DNA of 57,500 nucleotides, taken from the NCBI GenBank assembly GCA_009746045.1, contig RPFO01000773.1:1-57500 (forward strand), in the 5' to 3' direction. The first letter of the stretch is position 1. Every line of letters begins with the position of its first letter. Below, piece by piece: positions 10,448 to 24,556 of this stretch. The DNA comes from Mesostigma viride. Lineage: Eukaryota; Streptophyta; Mesostigmatophyceae; Mesostigmatales; Mesostigmataceae. The notes beneath the pieces were generated by a model. That model saw nothing but the letters and a program-made list of their open reading frames with translations, was not told where the DNA came from and made no database searches. The position numbers and the translations under genes are program-made.

Positions 10448-13400
10448 CACACACGTACATACACCGCGCACGCAAGGGGCGGCTGCACACACACGTACAC
10501 ACACCGCGCACGCGAGGGGCAGCTGCACACACACGTACATACACCATGCACGCAAGGGGCTGCACACACACTTACACACACCTTGCACGCAAGGGCCGGC
10601 ATGCACACACACTGGCATACACCGCGCACGCAAGGGGCGGCTGCACACACGTACATACACCGCGCACGCAAGGGGCGAGTGCACACACACGTACACACAC
10701 CGCGCACGCAAGGGGCGGCTGCACACACACGTACACACACCATGCACACAATTGCCGGCATGCACACACACGTACATCCACTGCGCACGCAAGGGGCAAC
10801 TGCACACACATGTACACACGCTTGGGGCGGCTGCACTCACATGTACACACACCGCGCACGCAAGGGCCGGCTGCACACACACGTACATACACCGCGCACG
10901 CAAGGGGCAACTGCACACACACGTACACACACCATGCACGCAAGGGCCGGCTGCACTCACATGTACACACACCATGCACGCAAGGGCCGGCTGCACACAC
11001 ACTTACACACACAATGCACGCTTGGGGCAACGGCACTCACATGTACATACACCATGCACGCAAGGGGCGGCTGCACACACACGTACACACACCATGCACG
11101 CAAGGAGCGACTTCACGCACAGGTACACTCACCATGCACGCAAGGGGCGGCTGCACACACACGTACACACACCGCGCACGCAATTAAGGGACGGCTGCAC
11201 ACACACGTACATACACCGCGCACGCAAGGGGCAACGGCACTCACATGTACATACACCATGCACGCAAGGGGCGGCTGCACACACACGTACATACACCGCG
11301 CACGCAAGGGGCGGCTGCACACATACGTACCTACACCGCGCACCCAAGGGGCGACTGCACACATACGTACCTACACCGCGCACGCAAGGGCCGGCTGCAC
11401 ACACACGTACACACACCATGCACGCAAGGGCCGGCTGCACACACACGTACATACACCGCGCACGCTTGGGGCGGCTGCACACACACGTACCTACACCGCG
11501 CACGCAAGGGGCGGCTGCACACACACGTACATACACCGCGCACGCAAGGGGCAACTCCACTCACATGTACATCCACCGCGCAACCACGGGGCGGCTGCAC
11601 ACACACGTACATACACCGCGCACGCAAGGGGCTGCTGCACACACACTGACACACAAAATGCACGCTTGGGGCGACGGCACTCACATGTACATACACCGCG
11701 CACGCAAGGGGCGGCTGCACATACACGTACACACACCGCGCACGCAAGGGGCGGCTGCACACACACGTACATCCACCGCGCACGCAAGGGGCGGCTGCAC
11801 ACACATGTACACACACCGCGCACGCTTGGGGCAGCTGCACTCACATGTACACACACCGCGCACGCTTGGGGCGGCTGCACACACACGTACACACACCGCG
11901 CACGCAAGGGGCGGCTGCACACACACGTACCTACACCGCGCACGCAAGGGGCGGCTGCACACACACTTACACACAAAATGCACGCTTGGGGCGACGGCAC
12001 TCACATGTACACACACCGCGCACGCAAGGGGCGGCTGCACACACACGTACACACACCATGCACGCAATTGCCGGCATGCACACACACGTACATCCACCGC
12101 GCACGCAAGGGGCAACTGCACACACATGTACACACACCGCGCACGCTTGGGGCAGCTGCACTCACATGTACACACACCGCGCACGCTTGGGGCGGCTGCA
12201 CACACACGTACATACACCGCGCACGCAAGGGGCGGCTGCACACATACGTACCTACACCGCGCACGCAAGGGGCGGCTGCACACACACGTACATACACCGC
12301 GCACGCAAGGACCGGCTCCACTCACATGTACATCCACCGCGCAACCACGGGGCGGCTGCACACACACGTACATACACCTCGCACGCAAGGGGCTGCTGCA
12401 CACACACTTACACACAAAATGCACGCTTGGGGCGACGGCACTCACATGTACATACACCGCGCACGAAAGGGGTGGCTGCACACACACGTACATCCACCGC
12501 GCACGCAAGGGGCGGCTGCACACACACATACATACACCATGCACGCAAGGGGCGAGTGCAAAAACATGTACATACACCGCGCACGCAAGGGGCAACTGCC
12601 CACACATGGACATACACCATGCACGCAAGGGGCGGCTGCACACACATGTACATCCACCGCGCACGCAAGGGGCGAGTGCACACACACGTACACACACCGC
12701 GCACGCAAGGGGCGGCTGCACACACACGTACACACACCATGCACGCAATTGCCGGCATGCACACACACGTACATCCACCGCGCACGCAAGGGGCAACTGC
12801 ACACACATGTACACACACCGCGCACGCTTGGGGCAGCTGCACTCACATGTACACACACCGCGCACGCTTGGGGCGGCTGCACACACACGTACATACACCG
12901 CGCACGCAAGGGGCGGCTGCACACACACGTACATACACCGCGCACGCAAGGGGCAACTGCACACACATGTACATACACCGCGCAACCACGGGGCGGCTGC
13001 ACACACACGTACATACACCGCGCACGCAAGGGGCGGCTGCACACATACGTACCTACACCGCGCACCCAAGGGGCGACTGCACACACATGTACATCCACCG
13101 CGCACGCAAGGGCCGGCTGCACACACACGTACACACACCATGCACGCAAGGGCCGGCTGCACACACACGTACATACACCGCGCACGCTTGGGGCGGCTGC
13201 ACACACACGTACCTACACCGCGCACGCAAGGGGCGGCTGCACACATACGTATACCTACACCGCGCACGCAAGGGGCGACTGCACACACATGTACATCCAC
13301 CGCGCACGCAAGGGCCGGCTGCACACACACGTACACACACCATGCACGCAAGGGCCGGCTGCACACACACGTACATACACCGCGCACGCAAGGGCCGGCA

Positions 13401-13846
13401 TGCACACACACTGGCATACACAGCGCACGCAAGGGGCGGCTGCACACACGTACATACACCGCGCACGCAAGGGGCGAGTGCACACACACGTACACACACC
13501 GCGCACGCAAGGGGCGGCTGCACACACACGTACACACACCATGCACACAATTGCCGGCATGCACACACACGTACATCCACTGCGCACGCAAGGGGCAACT
13601 GCACACACATGTACACACGCTTGGGGCGGCTGCACTCACATGTACACACACCGCGCACGCAAGGGCCGGCTGCACACACACGTACATACACCGCGCACGC
13701 AAGGGGCAACTGCACACACACGTACACACACCATGCACGCAAGGGCCGGCTGCACTCACATGTACACACACCATGCACGCAAGGGCCGGCTGCACACACA
13801 CTTACACACACAATGCACGCTTGGGGCAACGGCACTCACATGTACA
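10448..13846. repeat. 40-bp satellite array, block 3
   Basis: Same family as block 1. The first ~600 bp (10448-11050) recur about 2799 bp downstream and end at the Helitron-like insertion (13835 corresponds to 11036). This shows a kilobase-scale duplication within the array. AATTGCCGGCATGC markers lie at 12066 and 12747 (681 bp), with the CACAATTGCC variant near 10750 and 13549. No genes. Confidence 0.97.
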
Positions 13847-15307
13847 TTTTGTGAGCTCACGCTCGTTCTATCTATGACCTGCGGAAGTCTCAAAGGGGGA
13901 GGGGAGGCCGCAGTAGACAGGTCTGACTAGGTAGCCAGTACTAGGGGGGGGGGTACGGTGTTGTGGGGGGGGGGGTACCGGGGACGGTACTGTGGACCGG
14001 GTCCAATTTGTGTTGTGGACCGGGGGCAGTCCTGTGGACCGGGGACGGCGCGGCGCCACTGGCCTGTTGGTCAGTGGGCTGGCGTCCGTCACCCCACCTA
14101 CGACTAGGTAGACGGTGGATACTTAGGGTTGTGGCGGGGCAACAACCACTCCTCTTTGCAGCTGTGTCGACGGCCCACTGACGGCGTGTGTGCACTGCTA
14201 TGGCGGTGCCGAATGTAAATCACAGCTACCGGCCTCCGAATTATTATTCGGGGGCCTGTTTTATTTAAGGTTATGACGGCTGCGCGACGGGGGTCGGCAG
14301 CACCCCAAGAACTTGCCGTTCGAAGTGCAGGCGGTAGCTGCCAGTGCCAGATTGTTTTATTTTTGCTGCGTTGTACTCGCCACCCCGGGCTCGCGGGAGG
14401 GGTCTGGATAGACGCGGGAGTGACTCTTGATCGGACAACTAAAGCGGGGCAGTCGTGGTGCTAGGGTGGCAACAGCTACAGGCGGAGGGGGAATACGCCG
14501 CAGGCAAGTTCGTTGTGTATCGTATGTGCTGGGCCTGGCTAATGAATATCGTCAAGAATAGTGCATGAGCGCGCTATACGAGCATGGGAAGAAGGGGGAA
14601 TCGAGCCCCCAGGCCAGCATAGGAGCGGGGTGGCTGCAGCCCCAGCGCCAGGGGGGCAGCACCCTAAACAGCCTAACATTTCCTCGTGCCAAGTGAGGCG
14701 ACAGCGGCCGGCGGCCAGCGCGGAATGGCGGGGTCGTTGCCGCGTAATTTAAGCGGGGACGAGTTGTTGGGACTGACGGTGCACAGCGGGGAAGGGGAAG
14801 GATGTTAGGGCGGGGCGATAGCGGATCCCAGACGCAGCTGCGTCATTGGGGTGCCGGGGGTGCTATGCCTGTGAAGAAAGGTGTACAAAGAATTGCCGAG
14901 CCTGCAGGGGTGGCTGCCGAGGGCGGTGCCCACATGGGTGAGAACCCCCCGCAGTGGGGGGTCCCTACGGGGATACTTTTGGCTTCCCCCTTGTATTGCC
15001 GCCTGGTTAATGAAGCACTGGTAGCGGCAGGGGACAAGGGGGGCGACGAGAAGTCTGGGCCATACGACAGCTTGCGGCCAAGTGGCCAGGTAGTGGGTGC
15101 GGGATGTTACAAAGCCCAGGTCCTCTTGACTGGCCCAGGTCCTTATGACTGGTATGATGTTTCGGCCCTTGTTGTGTGGCCTAGTTAGCTTAGAAACTGC
15201 AGATTCTTAGGTTAGCTAATGGCTTGGACGTGTGCCTAACACGTATTTGTAATAAACATGTTTCTCTGGCAGCCCCTCACTCCAATGGAACTAAAGCAGC
15301 AATTGGA
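13847..15307 (-). mobile_element. Helitron-like unit, longer copy
   Basis: 1461 bp. Read on the minus strand it starts TCCAATTGCTGC and ends GTGAGCTCACAAAA. Together with the next unit it is inserted exactly between A (13846) and T (15856) of the satellite, with no target duplication. The 5' TC, the A/T target, the palindrome GTGAGCTCAC a few bases from the 3' end and the head-to-tail pairing are Helitron-like. The 3' end lacks the canonical CTRR, so the class is tentative. The interior (about 14163-15100) has no Rep/helicase ORF. It has GTGGACCGGG-type repeats and poly-G runs near 13944-14050, and at about 14597-14607 GGCTCGATTCC on minus, one mismatch from a B box. Confidence 0.5.
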
Positions 15308-15855
15308 TTTTGTGAGCTCACGCTCGTTCTATCTATGACCTGCGGAAGTCTCAAAGGGGGAGGGGAGGCCGCAGTAGACAGGTCTGACTAGGTAGCCAGT
15401 ACTAGGGGGGGGGTACGGTGTTGTGGGGGGGGGGTACCGGGGACGGTACTGTGGACCGGGTCCAATTTGTGTTGTGGACCGGGGGCAGTCCTGTGGACCG
15501 GGGACGGCGCGGCGCCACTGGCCTGTTGGTCAGTGGGCTGGCGTCCGTCACCCCACCTACGACTAGGTAGACGGTGGATACTTAGGGTTGTGGCGGGGCA
15601 ACAACCACTCCTCTTTGCAGCTCCCACCCACCCACCCTTGCTGCCAGACGGATGTTACAAAGCCCAGGTCCTCTTGACTGGCCCAGGTCCTTATGACTGG
15701 TATGATGTTTCGGCCCTTGTTGTGTGGCCTAGTTAGCTTAGAAACTGCAGATTCTTAGGTTAGCTAATGGCTTGGACGTGTGCCTAACACGTATTTGTAA
15801 TAAACATGTTTCTCTGGCAGCCCCTCACTCCAATGGAACTAAAGCAGCAATTGGA
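15308..15855 (-). mobile_element. Helitron-like unit, internally deleted tandem copy
   Basis: 548 bp. It repeats both ends of the neighbouring unit: 15308-15622 corresponds to 13847-14163 and 15650-15855 to 15102-15307. The ~940-bp middle is replaced by a short CCCACCCACCC filler. The junction with the longer copy is seamless (GGA then TTTTGTGAG), as expected for rolling-circle tail-to-head products or unequal recombination. The arms differ mainly in G-run lengths, so the duplication is recent. Confidence 0.6.
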
Positions 15856-18800
15856 TACACCATGCACGCAAGGGGCGGCTGCACACACACGTACACACAC
15901 CATGCACGCAAGGAGCGACTTCACGCACAGGTACACTCACCATGCACGCAAGGGGCGGCTGCACACACACGTACACACACCGCGCACGCAATTAAGGGAC
16001 GGCTGCACACACACGTACATACACCGCGCACGCAAGGGGCAACGGCACTCACATGTACATACACCATGCACGCAAGGGGCGGCTGCACACACACGTACAT
16101 ACACCGCGCACGCAAGGGGCGGCTGCACACATACGTACCTACACCGCGCACCCAAGGGGCGACTGCACACATACGTACCTACACCGCGCACGCAAGGGCC
16201 GGCTGCACACACACGTACACACACCATGCACGCAAGGGCCGGCTGCACACACACGTACATACACCGCGCACGCTTGGGGCGGCTGCACACACACGTACCT
16301 ACACCGCGCACGCAAGGGGCGGCTGCACACACACGTACATACACCGCGCACGCAAGGGGCAACTCCACTCACATGTACATCCACCGCGCAACCACGGGGC
16401 GGCTGCACACACACGTACATACACCGCGCACGCAAGGGGCTGCTGCACACACACTGACACACAAAATGCACGCTTGGGGCGACGGCACTCACATGTACAT
16501 ACACCGCGCACGCAAGGGGCGGCTGCACATACACGTACACACACCGCGCACGCAAGGGGCGGCTGCACACACACGTACATCCACCGCGCACGCAAGGGGC
16601 GGCTGCACACACACGTACATACACCGCGCACGCAATTAAGGGGAAACTGTCCACACATGGACATACACTGCGCACGGAAGGGGCGGCTGCATTAACACGT
16701 ACATACACCGCGCACGCAAGGGGCGGCTGCACACACACGTACATACACCATGCACGCAAGGGGCGGCTGCACACACATGTACATCCACCGCGCACGCAAG
16801 GGGCGAGTGCACACACACGTACACACACCGCGCACGCAAGGGGCGGCTGCACACACACGTACACACACCATGCACGCAATTGCCGGCATGCACACACACG
16901 TACATCCACCGCGCACGCAAGGGGCAACTGCACACACATGTACACACACCGCGCACGCTTGGGGCAGCTGCACTCACATGTACACACACCGCGCACGCAA
17001 GGGCCGGCTGCACACACACTTACATACACCGCGCACGCTTGGGGCGGCTGCACACACACGTACCTACACCGCGCACGCAAGGGGCGGCTGCACACACACG
17101 CACATACACCGCGCACGCAAGGGGCGAGTGCACACACACGTACACACACCGCGCACGCAAGGGGCGGCTGCACACACACGTACACACACCATGCACGCAA
17201 TTGCCGGCATGCACACACACGTACATCCACCGCGCACGCAAGGGGCAACTGCACACACATGTACACACACCGCGCACGCTTGGGGCAGCTGCACTCACAT
17301 GTACACACACCGCGCACGCTTGGGGCGGCTGCACACACACGTACACACACCGCGCACGCTTGGGGCAGCTGCACACACACGTACCTACACCGCGCACGCA
17401 AGGGGCGGCTGCACACACACTTACACACAAAATGCACGCTTGGGGCGACGGCACTCACATGTACACACACCGCGCACGCAAGGGGCGGCTGCACACACAC
17501 GTACACACACCATGCACGCAATTGCCGGCATGCACACACACGTACATCCACCGCGCACGCAAGGGGCAACTGCACACACATGTACACACACCGCGCACGC
17601 TTGGGGCAGCTGCACTCACATGTACACACACCATGCACGCAAGGGGCGGCTGCACACACACGTACACACACCATGCACGCAAGGAGCGACTTCACGCACA
17701 GGTACACTCACCATGCACGCAAGGGGCGGCTGCACACACACGTACACACACCGCGCACGCAATTAAGGGACGGCTGCACACACACGTACATACACCGCGC
17801 ACGCAAGGGGCAACGGCACTCACATGTACATACACCATGCACGCAAGGGGCGGCTGCACACACACGTACATACACCGCGCACGCAAGGGGCGGCTGCACA
17901 CATACGTACCTACACCGCGCACCCAAGGGGCGACTGCACACATACGTACCTACACCGCGCACGCAAGGGCCGGCTGCACACACACGTACACACACCATGC
18001 ACGCAAGGGCCGGCTGCACACACACGTACATACACCGCGCACGCTTGGGGCGGCTGCACACACACGTACCTACACCGCGCACGCAAGGGGCGGCTGCACA
18101 CACACGTACATACACCGCGCACGCAAGGGGCAACTCCACTCACATGTACATCCACCGCGCAACCACGGGGCGGCTGCACACACACGTACATACACCGCGC
18201 ACGCAAGGGGCTGCTGCACACACACTGACACACAAAATGCACGCTTGGGGCGACGGCACTCACATGTACATACACCGCGCACGCAAGGGGCGGCTGCACA
18301 TACACGTACACACACCGCACACGCAAGGGGCGGCTGCACACACACGTACATCCACCGCGCACGCAAGGGGCGGCTGCACACACACGTACATACACCGCGC
18401 ACGCAATTAAGGGGAAACTGTCCACACATGGACATACACTGCGCACGGAAGGGGCGGCTGCATTAACACGTACATACACCGCGCACGCAAGGGGCGGCTG
18501 CACACACACGTACATACACCATGCACGCAAGGGGCGGCTGCACACACATGTACATCCACCGCGCACGCAAGGGGCGAGTGCACACACACGTACACACACC
18601 GCGCACGCAAGGGGCGGCTGCACACACACGTACACACACCATGCACGCAATTGCCGGCATGCACACACACGTACATCCACCGCGCACGCAAGGGGCAACT
18701 GCACACACATGTACACACACCGTGCACGCTTGGGGCAGCTGCACTCACATGTACACACACCGCGCACGCAAGGGCCGGCTGCACACACACTTACATACAC

Positions 18801-21800
18801 CGCGCACGCTTGGGGCGGCTGCACACACACGTACCTACACCGCGCACGCAAGGGGCGGCTGCACACACACGTACATACACCGCGCACGCAAGGGGCGAGT
18901 GCACACACACGTACACACACCGCGCACGCAAGGGGCGGCTGCACACACACGTACACACACCATGCACGCAATTGCCGGCATGCACACACACGTACATCCA
19001 CCGCGCACGCAAGGGGCAACTGCACACACATGTACACACACCGCGCACGCTTGGGGCAGCTGCACTCACATGTACACACACCGCGCACGCTTGGGGCGGC
19101 TGCACACACACGTACACACACCGCGCACGCTTGGGGCGGCTGCACACACACGTACCTACACCGCGCACGCAAGGGGCGGCTGCACACACACTTACACACA
19201 AAATGCACGCTTGGGGCGACGGCACTCACATGTACACACACCGCGCACGCAAGGGGCGGCTGCACACACACGTACACACACCATGCACGCAATTGCCGGC
19301 ATGCACACACACGTACATCCACCGCGCACGCAAGGGGCAACTGCACACACATGTACACACACCGCGCACGCTTGGGGCAGCTGCACTCACATGTACACAC
19401 ACCGCGCACGCTTGGGGCGGCTGCACACACACGTACATACACCGCGCACGCAAGGGGCGGCTGCACACATACGTACCTACACCGCGCACGCAAGGGGCGG
19501 CTGCACACACACGTACATACACCGCGCACGCAAGGACCGGCTCCACTCACATGTACATCCACCGCGCAACCACGGGGCGGCTGCACACACACGTACATAC
19601 ACCGCGCACGCAAGGGGCTGCTGCACACACACTTACACACAAAATGCACGCTTGGGGCGACGGCACTCACATGTACATACACCGCGCACGAAAGGGGTGG
19701 CTGCACACACATGTACACACACCGCGCACGCTTGGGGCGGCTGCACACACACATACATACACCATGCACGCAAGGGGCGAGTGCAAAAACATGTACATAC
19801 ACCGCGCACGCAAGGGGCAACTGCCCACACATGGACATACACCATGCACGCAAGGGGCGGCTGCACACACATGTACATCCACCGCGCACGCAAGGGGCGA
19901 GTGCACACACACGTACACACACCGCGCACGCAAGGGGCGGCTGCACACACACGTACACACACCATGCACGCAATTGCCGGCATGCACACACACGTACATC
20001 CACCGCGCACGCAAGGGGCAACTGCACACACATGTACACACACCGCGCACGCTTGGGGCAGCTGCACTCACATGTACACACACCGCGCACGCTTGGGGCG
20101 GCTGCACACACACGTACATACACCGCGCACGCTTGGGGCGGCTGCACACACACGTACCTACACCGCGCACGCAAGGGGCGGCTGCACACACACTTACACA
20201 CAAAATGCACGCAAGGGGCGAGTGCACACACACGTACACACACCGCGCACGCAAGGGGCGGCTGCACACACACGTACACACACCATGCACGCAATTGCCG
20301 GCATGCACACACACGTACATCCACCGCGCACGCAAGGGGCAACTGCACACACATGTACACACACCGCGCACGCTTGGGGCAGCTGCACTCACATGTACAC
20401 ACACCGCGCACGCTTGGGGCGGCTGCACACACACGTACATACACCGCGCACGCAAGGGGCGGCTGCACTTACATGTACACACACCACGCACGCAAGGGGC
20501 GGCTGCACACACACGTACATACACCGCGCACGCAAGGACCGGCTCCACTCACATGTACATCCACCGCGCAACCACGGGGCGGCTGCACACACACGTACAT
20601 ACACCGCGCACGCAAGGGGCTGCTGCACACACACTTACACACAAAATGCACGCTTGGGGCGACGGCACTCACATGTACATACACCGCGCACGAAAGGGGT
20701 GGCTGCACACACACGTACATCCACCGCGCACGCAAGGGGCGGCTGCACACACACATACATACACCATGCACGCAAGGGGCTAGTGCAAAAACATGTACAT
20801 ACACCGCGCACGCAAGGGGCAACTGCCCACACATGGACATACACCATGCACGCAAGGGGCGGCTGCACACACATGTACATCCACCGCGAACGCAAGGGGC
20901 GAGTGCACACACACGTACACACACCGCGCACGCTTGGGGCGGCTGCACACACACGTACCTACACCGCGCACGCAAGGGGCGGCTGCACACACACGTACAT
21001 CCACCGCGCACGCAAGGGGCAACTGCACACACATGTACACACACCGCGCACGCTTGGGGCAGCTGCACTCACATGTACACACACCGCGCACGCAAGGGCC
21101 GGCTGCACACACACGTACATCCACCGCGCACGCAAGGGGCAACTGCACACACACGTACATACACCGCGCACGCAAGGGGCGGCTGCACACACACGTACAC
21201 ACACCGCGCACGCAAGGGGCAACTGCACACACATGTACACACACCGCGCACGCTTGGGGCGGCTGCACACACACGTACCTACACCGCGCACGCAAGGGGC
21301 GGCTGCACACACACGTACATACACCGCGCACGCAAGGGGCAACTGCACACACATGTACATACACCGCGCAACCACGGGGCGGCTGCACACACACGTACAT
21401 ACACCGCGCACGCAAGGGGCGGCTGCACACATACGTACCTACACCGCGCACCCAAGGGGCGACTGCACACACATGTACATCCACCGCGCACGCAAGGGCC
21501 GGCTGCACACACACGTACACACACCATGCACGCAAGGGCCGGCTGCACACACACGTACATACACCGCGCACGCTTGGGGCGGCTGCACACACACGTACCT
21601 ACACCGCGCACGCAAGGGGCGGCTGCACACATACGTATACCTACACCGCGCACGCAAGGGGCGACTGCACACACATGTACATCCACCGCGCACGCAAGGG
21701 CCGGCTGCACACACACGTACACACACCATGCACGCAAGGGCCGGCTGCACACACACGTACATACACCGCGCACGCAAGGGGCGGCTGCACACACACGTAC

Positions 21801-22417
21801 ACACACCGCGCACGCAAGGGGCAGCTGCACACACACGTACATACACCATGCACGCAAGGGGCTGCACACACACTTACACACACCTTGCACGCAAGGGCCG
21901 GCATGCACACACACTGGCATACACCGCGCACGCAAGGGGCGGCTGCACACACGTACATACACCGCGCACGCAAGGGGCGAGTGCACACACACGTACACAC
22001 ACCGCGCACGCAAGGGGCGGCTGCACACACACGTACACACACCATGCACACAATTGCCGGCATGCACACACACGTACATCCACTGCGCACGCAAGGGGCA
22101 ACTGCACACACATGTACACACGCTTGGGGCGGCTGCACTCACATGTACACACACCGCGCACGCAAGGGCCGGCTGCACACACACGTACATACACCGCGCA
22201 CGCAAGGGGCAACTGCACACACACGTACACACACCATGCACGCAAGGGCCGGCTGCACTCACATGTACACACACCATGCACGCAAGGGCCGGCTGCACAC
22301 ACACTTACACACACAATGCACGCTTGGGGCAACGGCACTCACATGTACATACACCATGCACGCAAGGGGCGGCTGCACACACACGTACACACACCATGCA
22401 CGCAAGGAGCGACTTCA
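15856..22417. repeat. 40-bp satellite array, block 4
   Basis: About 6.6 kb of the same 40-bp family. It contains a 1771-bp tandem duplication (15860-17630 and 17631-19401), nearly identical by eye. AATTGCCGGCATGC markers recur at 321-bp spacing (16878, 17199, 17520) and at 321 or 681 bp further right. It stops at GACTTCA (22417), where the CACTA-like element is inserted; intact copies of this site elsewhere read GACTTCACGCACAGG. No genes. Confidence 0.97.
15860..19401. repeat. 1771-bp tandem segmental duplication within the satellite
   Basis: The stretch from CCATGCACGCAAGG at 15860 repeats from 17631 in the same order of variant monomers, including rare ones (GGAGCGACTTCACG, CAATTAAGG, GCATTAACACG). 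The copies diverge at 17631 versus 19402, where one continues CATGCACGCAAGG and the other CGCGCACGCTTGG. Differences seen inside are single bases, for example GGCAGC versus GGCGGC near 17368. Confidence 0.85.
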
Positions 22418-22560
22418 CACTATACTATAAATTTACGGGCCGTACACGTATACGGAAATTTTTACGGGCCGTAAATTTTGCGTTCGTACGCATATACTTA
22501 CCACTCGTATACTGGCCGTAAAATTTACTACCGTATACTTTTTCTCGTATACGGCAGTAA

Positions 22561-22760
22561 AGTTTACGGTAGTAAATTTTACGGCCAGTATACGAGAAAA
22601 AATTTACGGTAGTAAATTTTACGGCCAGTATACGAGAAAAAATTTACGGTAGTAAAATTTACGGCCAGTATACTAGAAAAAGTATACGGTAGTAAATTTT
22701 ACGGCCAGTATACTAGAAAAAGTATACGGTAGTAAAAGTTTACGGCCAGTATACTGGACA
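22561..22760. repeat. Subterminal 40-bp direct repeats of the CACTA-like element
   Basis: ACGGCCAGTATAC recurs at 22581, 22621, 22661, 22701 and 22742, with AGAAAAA and TTTACGGTAGTAAA between. The 40-bp period equals that of the host satellite, but the sequences are unrelated. Subterminal repeats of this kind bind the transposase in CACTA elements; here that role is inferred. Confidence 0.75.
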
Positions 22761-22789
22761 AGTATACGGGCCGTAACCTTGTGATTTGT

Positions 22790-23100
22790 CCAACCTAGTG
22801 TATTGTGATTTGCGTTGTCATTTGACTTCATGGAAACATCATGAGGCAATAATTCAAATTAATTAATCAATTATCAATCATTCAAATTAATGAAGAAACA
22901 CATTATACAACTAAGAAACATACTAGTTGAATTAACCCTTATCAACCATTCAAATTTCCCAGAGCATCAGCTCAACGACGTACGCGAAAATATGCCGAGC
23001 TATGGCTGCCGAGAATGCTCATAACTTTCGACTAAGGCCATGAAATTTAGTCGGGTTTGTTGCATTCGACTCGTCTTCTGATGACAAACACGCTGGTATA
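22790..23100. other. AT-rich interior of the CACTA-like element, no gene seen
   Basis: About 300 bases of AT-rich DNA with repeated ATTCAAATTAAT words and no recognisable coding sequence, between the left subterminal repeats and the coding-like fragment. Confidence 0.6.
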
Positions 23101-23101
23101 A

Positions 23102-23356
23102 TTTCCGGCAGCTATCGTCCCCGATTTCGTACGTTCTCGACCTCGGCCTGCCCAGCAGATATCGCTATTTTCGACTCGATATGGCGGCATTCCCTTCGTG
23201 AATAGCACGCCTGCGCCCCCCGCCCCAGCATTCGACATCTTCCCCGTAGCTATGGAGGCCCCAACAACACCTGCCGCCCCAGAAACCCGGTCGCTGGACG
23301 ACGTTCTTGCCGCAGCCAGCCCTTTCGTCGGCATCGCTCCCGCCGCTCCCAAGTAG
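23102..23356 (+). pseudogene. Coding-like fragment, possibly captured exon end
   Basis: An open frame of 84 codons runs from just after a stop (23099-23101) to TAG (23354-23356). It has no ATG near its start. Its C-terminal half reads like genuine low-complexity protein (STPAPPAPAF, then PETRSLDDVLAAASPFVG). It sits between AT-rich DNA and the GA-rich minisatellite inside the CACTA-like element, so a transduplicated exon piece is plausible. No family was recognised, and a chance frame in GC-rich DNA cannot be excluded. Confidence 0.25.
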
Positions 23357-24556
23357 CTAAAGGAACTTAGGTAATGCAACGAGGGAGGGACGCTAAGCAA
23401 GGGAGGGAAGGAAAGCTACTAAGGGAGAGGGAGGAAAGGGAAGGGCATTAAGCTATGGGATATGGGAGGGGAGGGGAAGGAAGCTAAAGGAACTTAGGTA
23501 ATGCAAGGAAGGAGGGAAGCTAAGAAAGTGAGGGGAGGAAAGCTACTAAGGGAGAGGGAGGAAAGGGAAGGGCATTAAGCTATGGGATATGGGAGGGGAG
23601 GGGAAGGAAGCTAAAGGAACTTAGGTAATGCAAGGAAGGAGGGAAGCTAAGAAAGGGAAGGGGAGGAAAGTTACTAAGGGAGAGGGAGGAAAGGGGAGGG
23701 AAGCTAAGATGGGAGGGGAGGGGAAGGAAGCTAAAGGAACTTCGGTAATGCAAGGAAGCCCCCAAGCTAAGAAAGGGAAGGGGAGGAAAGCTACTTAGAA
23801 GGGAGAGGGAGGAAAGGGGAGGGAAGCTAAGGGATGGGAGGGGAGAGGAAGGAAGCTAAAGGAACTTGGGTAATGCAAGGAAGGAGGGAAACTAAGAAAG
23901 GGAAGGGGAGGAAAGCTACTAAGGGAGAGGGACGAAAGGGGAGGGAAGCTCAGGGATGGGAGGGGAGGGGAGGGGAAGGAAGCTAAAGGAACTTAGGTAA
24001 TGCAAGGAAGGAGGGAAGCTAAGAAAGGGAAGGGGAGGAAAGCTACTAAGGGAGAGGGACGAAAGGGGAGGGCATTAAGCTATGGGACATGGGAGGGGAG
24101 GGGAAGGAAGCTAAAGGAACTTAGGTAATGCAAGGAAGGAGGTAAGCTAACAAAGGGAAGGGGAGGAAAGCTACTTAGAAGGGAGAGGGACGAAAGGGGA
24201 GGGAAGCTCAGGGATGGGAGGGGAGAGGAAGGAAGCTAAAGGAACTTAGGTAATGCAACGAGGGAGGGAAGCTAAGCAAGGGAGGGGAGGAAAGCTACTA
24301 AGGGAGAGGGAGGAAAGGGAAGGGCATTAAGCTATGGGATATGGGAGGGGAGGGGAAGGAAGCTAAAGGAACTTCGGTAATGCAAGGAAGGAGGGACGCT
24401 AAGCAAGGGAGGGGAGGAAAGCTACAAAGGGAGAGGGAGGAAAGGGAAGGGCATTAAGCTATGGGATATGGGAGGGGAGGGGAAGGAAGCTATAGGAACT
24501 TAAGTAATGCAAGGAAGGAGGGAAGCTAAGAAGGGAGGGGAGGGGAGGGAAGCTAG
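23357..24556. repeat. GA-rich minisatellite, ~125-bp unit
   Basis: About ten units. The landmark AGGAACTTAG occurs near 23361, 23488, 23615, 23735, 23860, 23988, 24115, 24240, 24368 and 24494, spacing 120-128 bp. Units consist of purine-rich segments (GGGAGGGGAGGGGAAGG, GCTACTAAGGGAGAGGGA) around a TAATGCAAGGAAGG landmark. Strong purine/pyrimidine strand asymmetry could allow triplex or G-rich structures. No genes. Confidence 0.9.

Noticed and set aside
14590-14615. Possible tRNA T-arm (GGCTCGATTCC on minus) in the Helitron-like unit
   Set aside because: Good 5-bp stem but one B-box mismatch and no acceptor, D or anticodon arm could be placed; kept only as a note.
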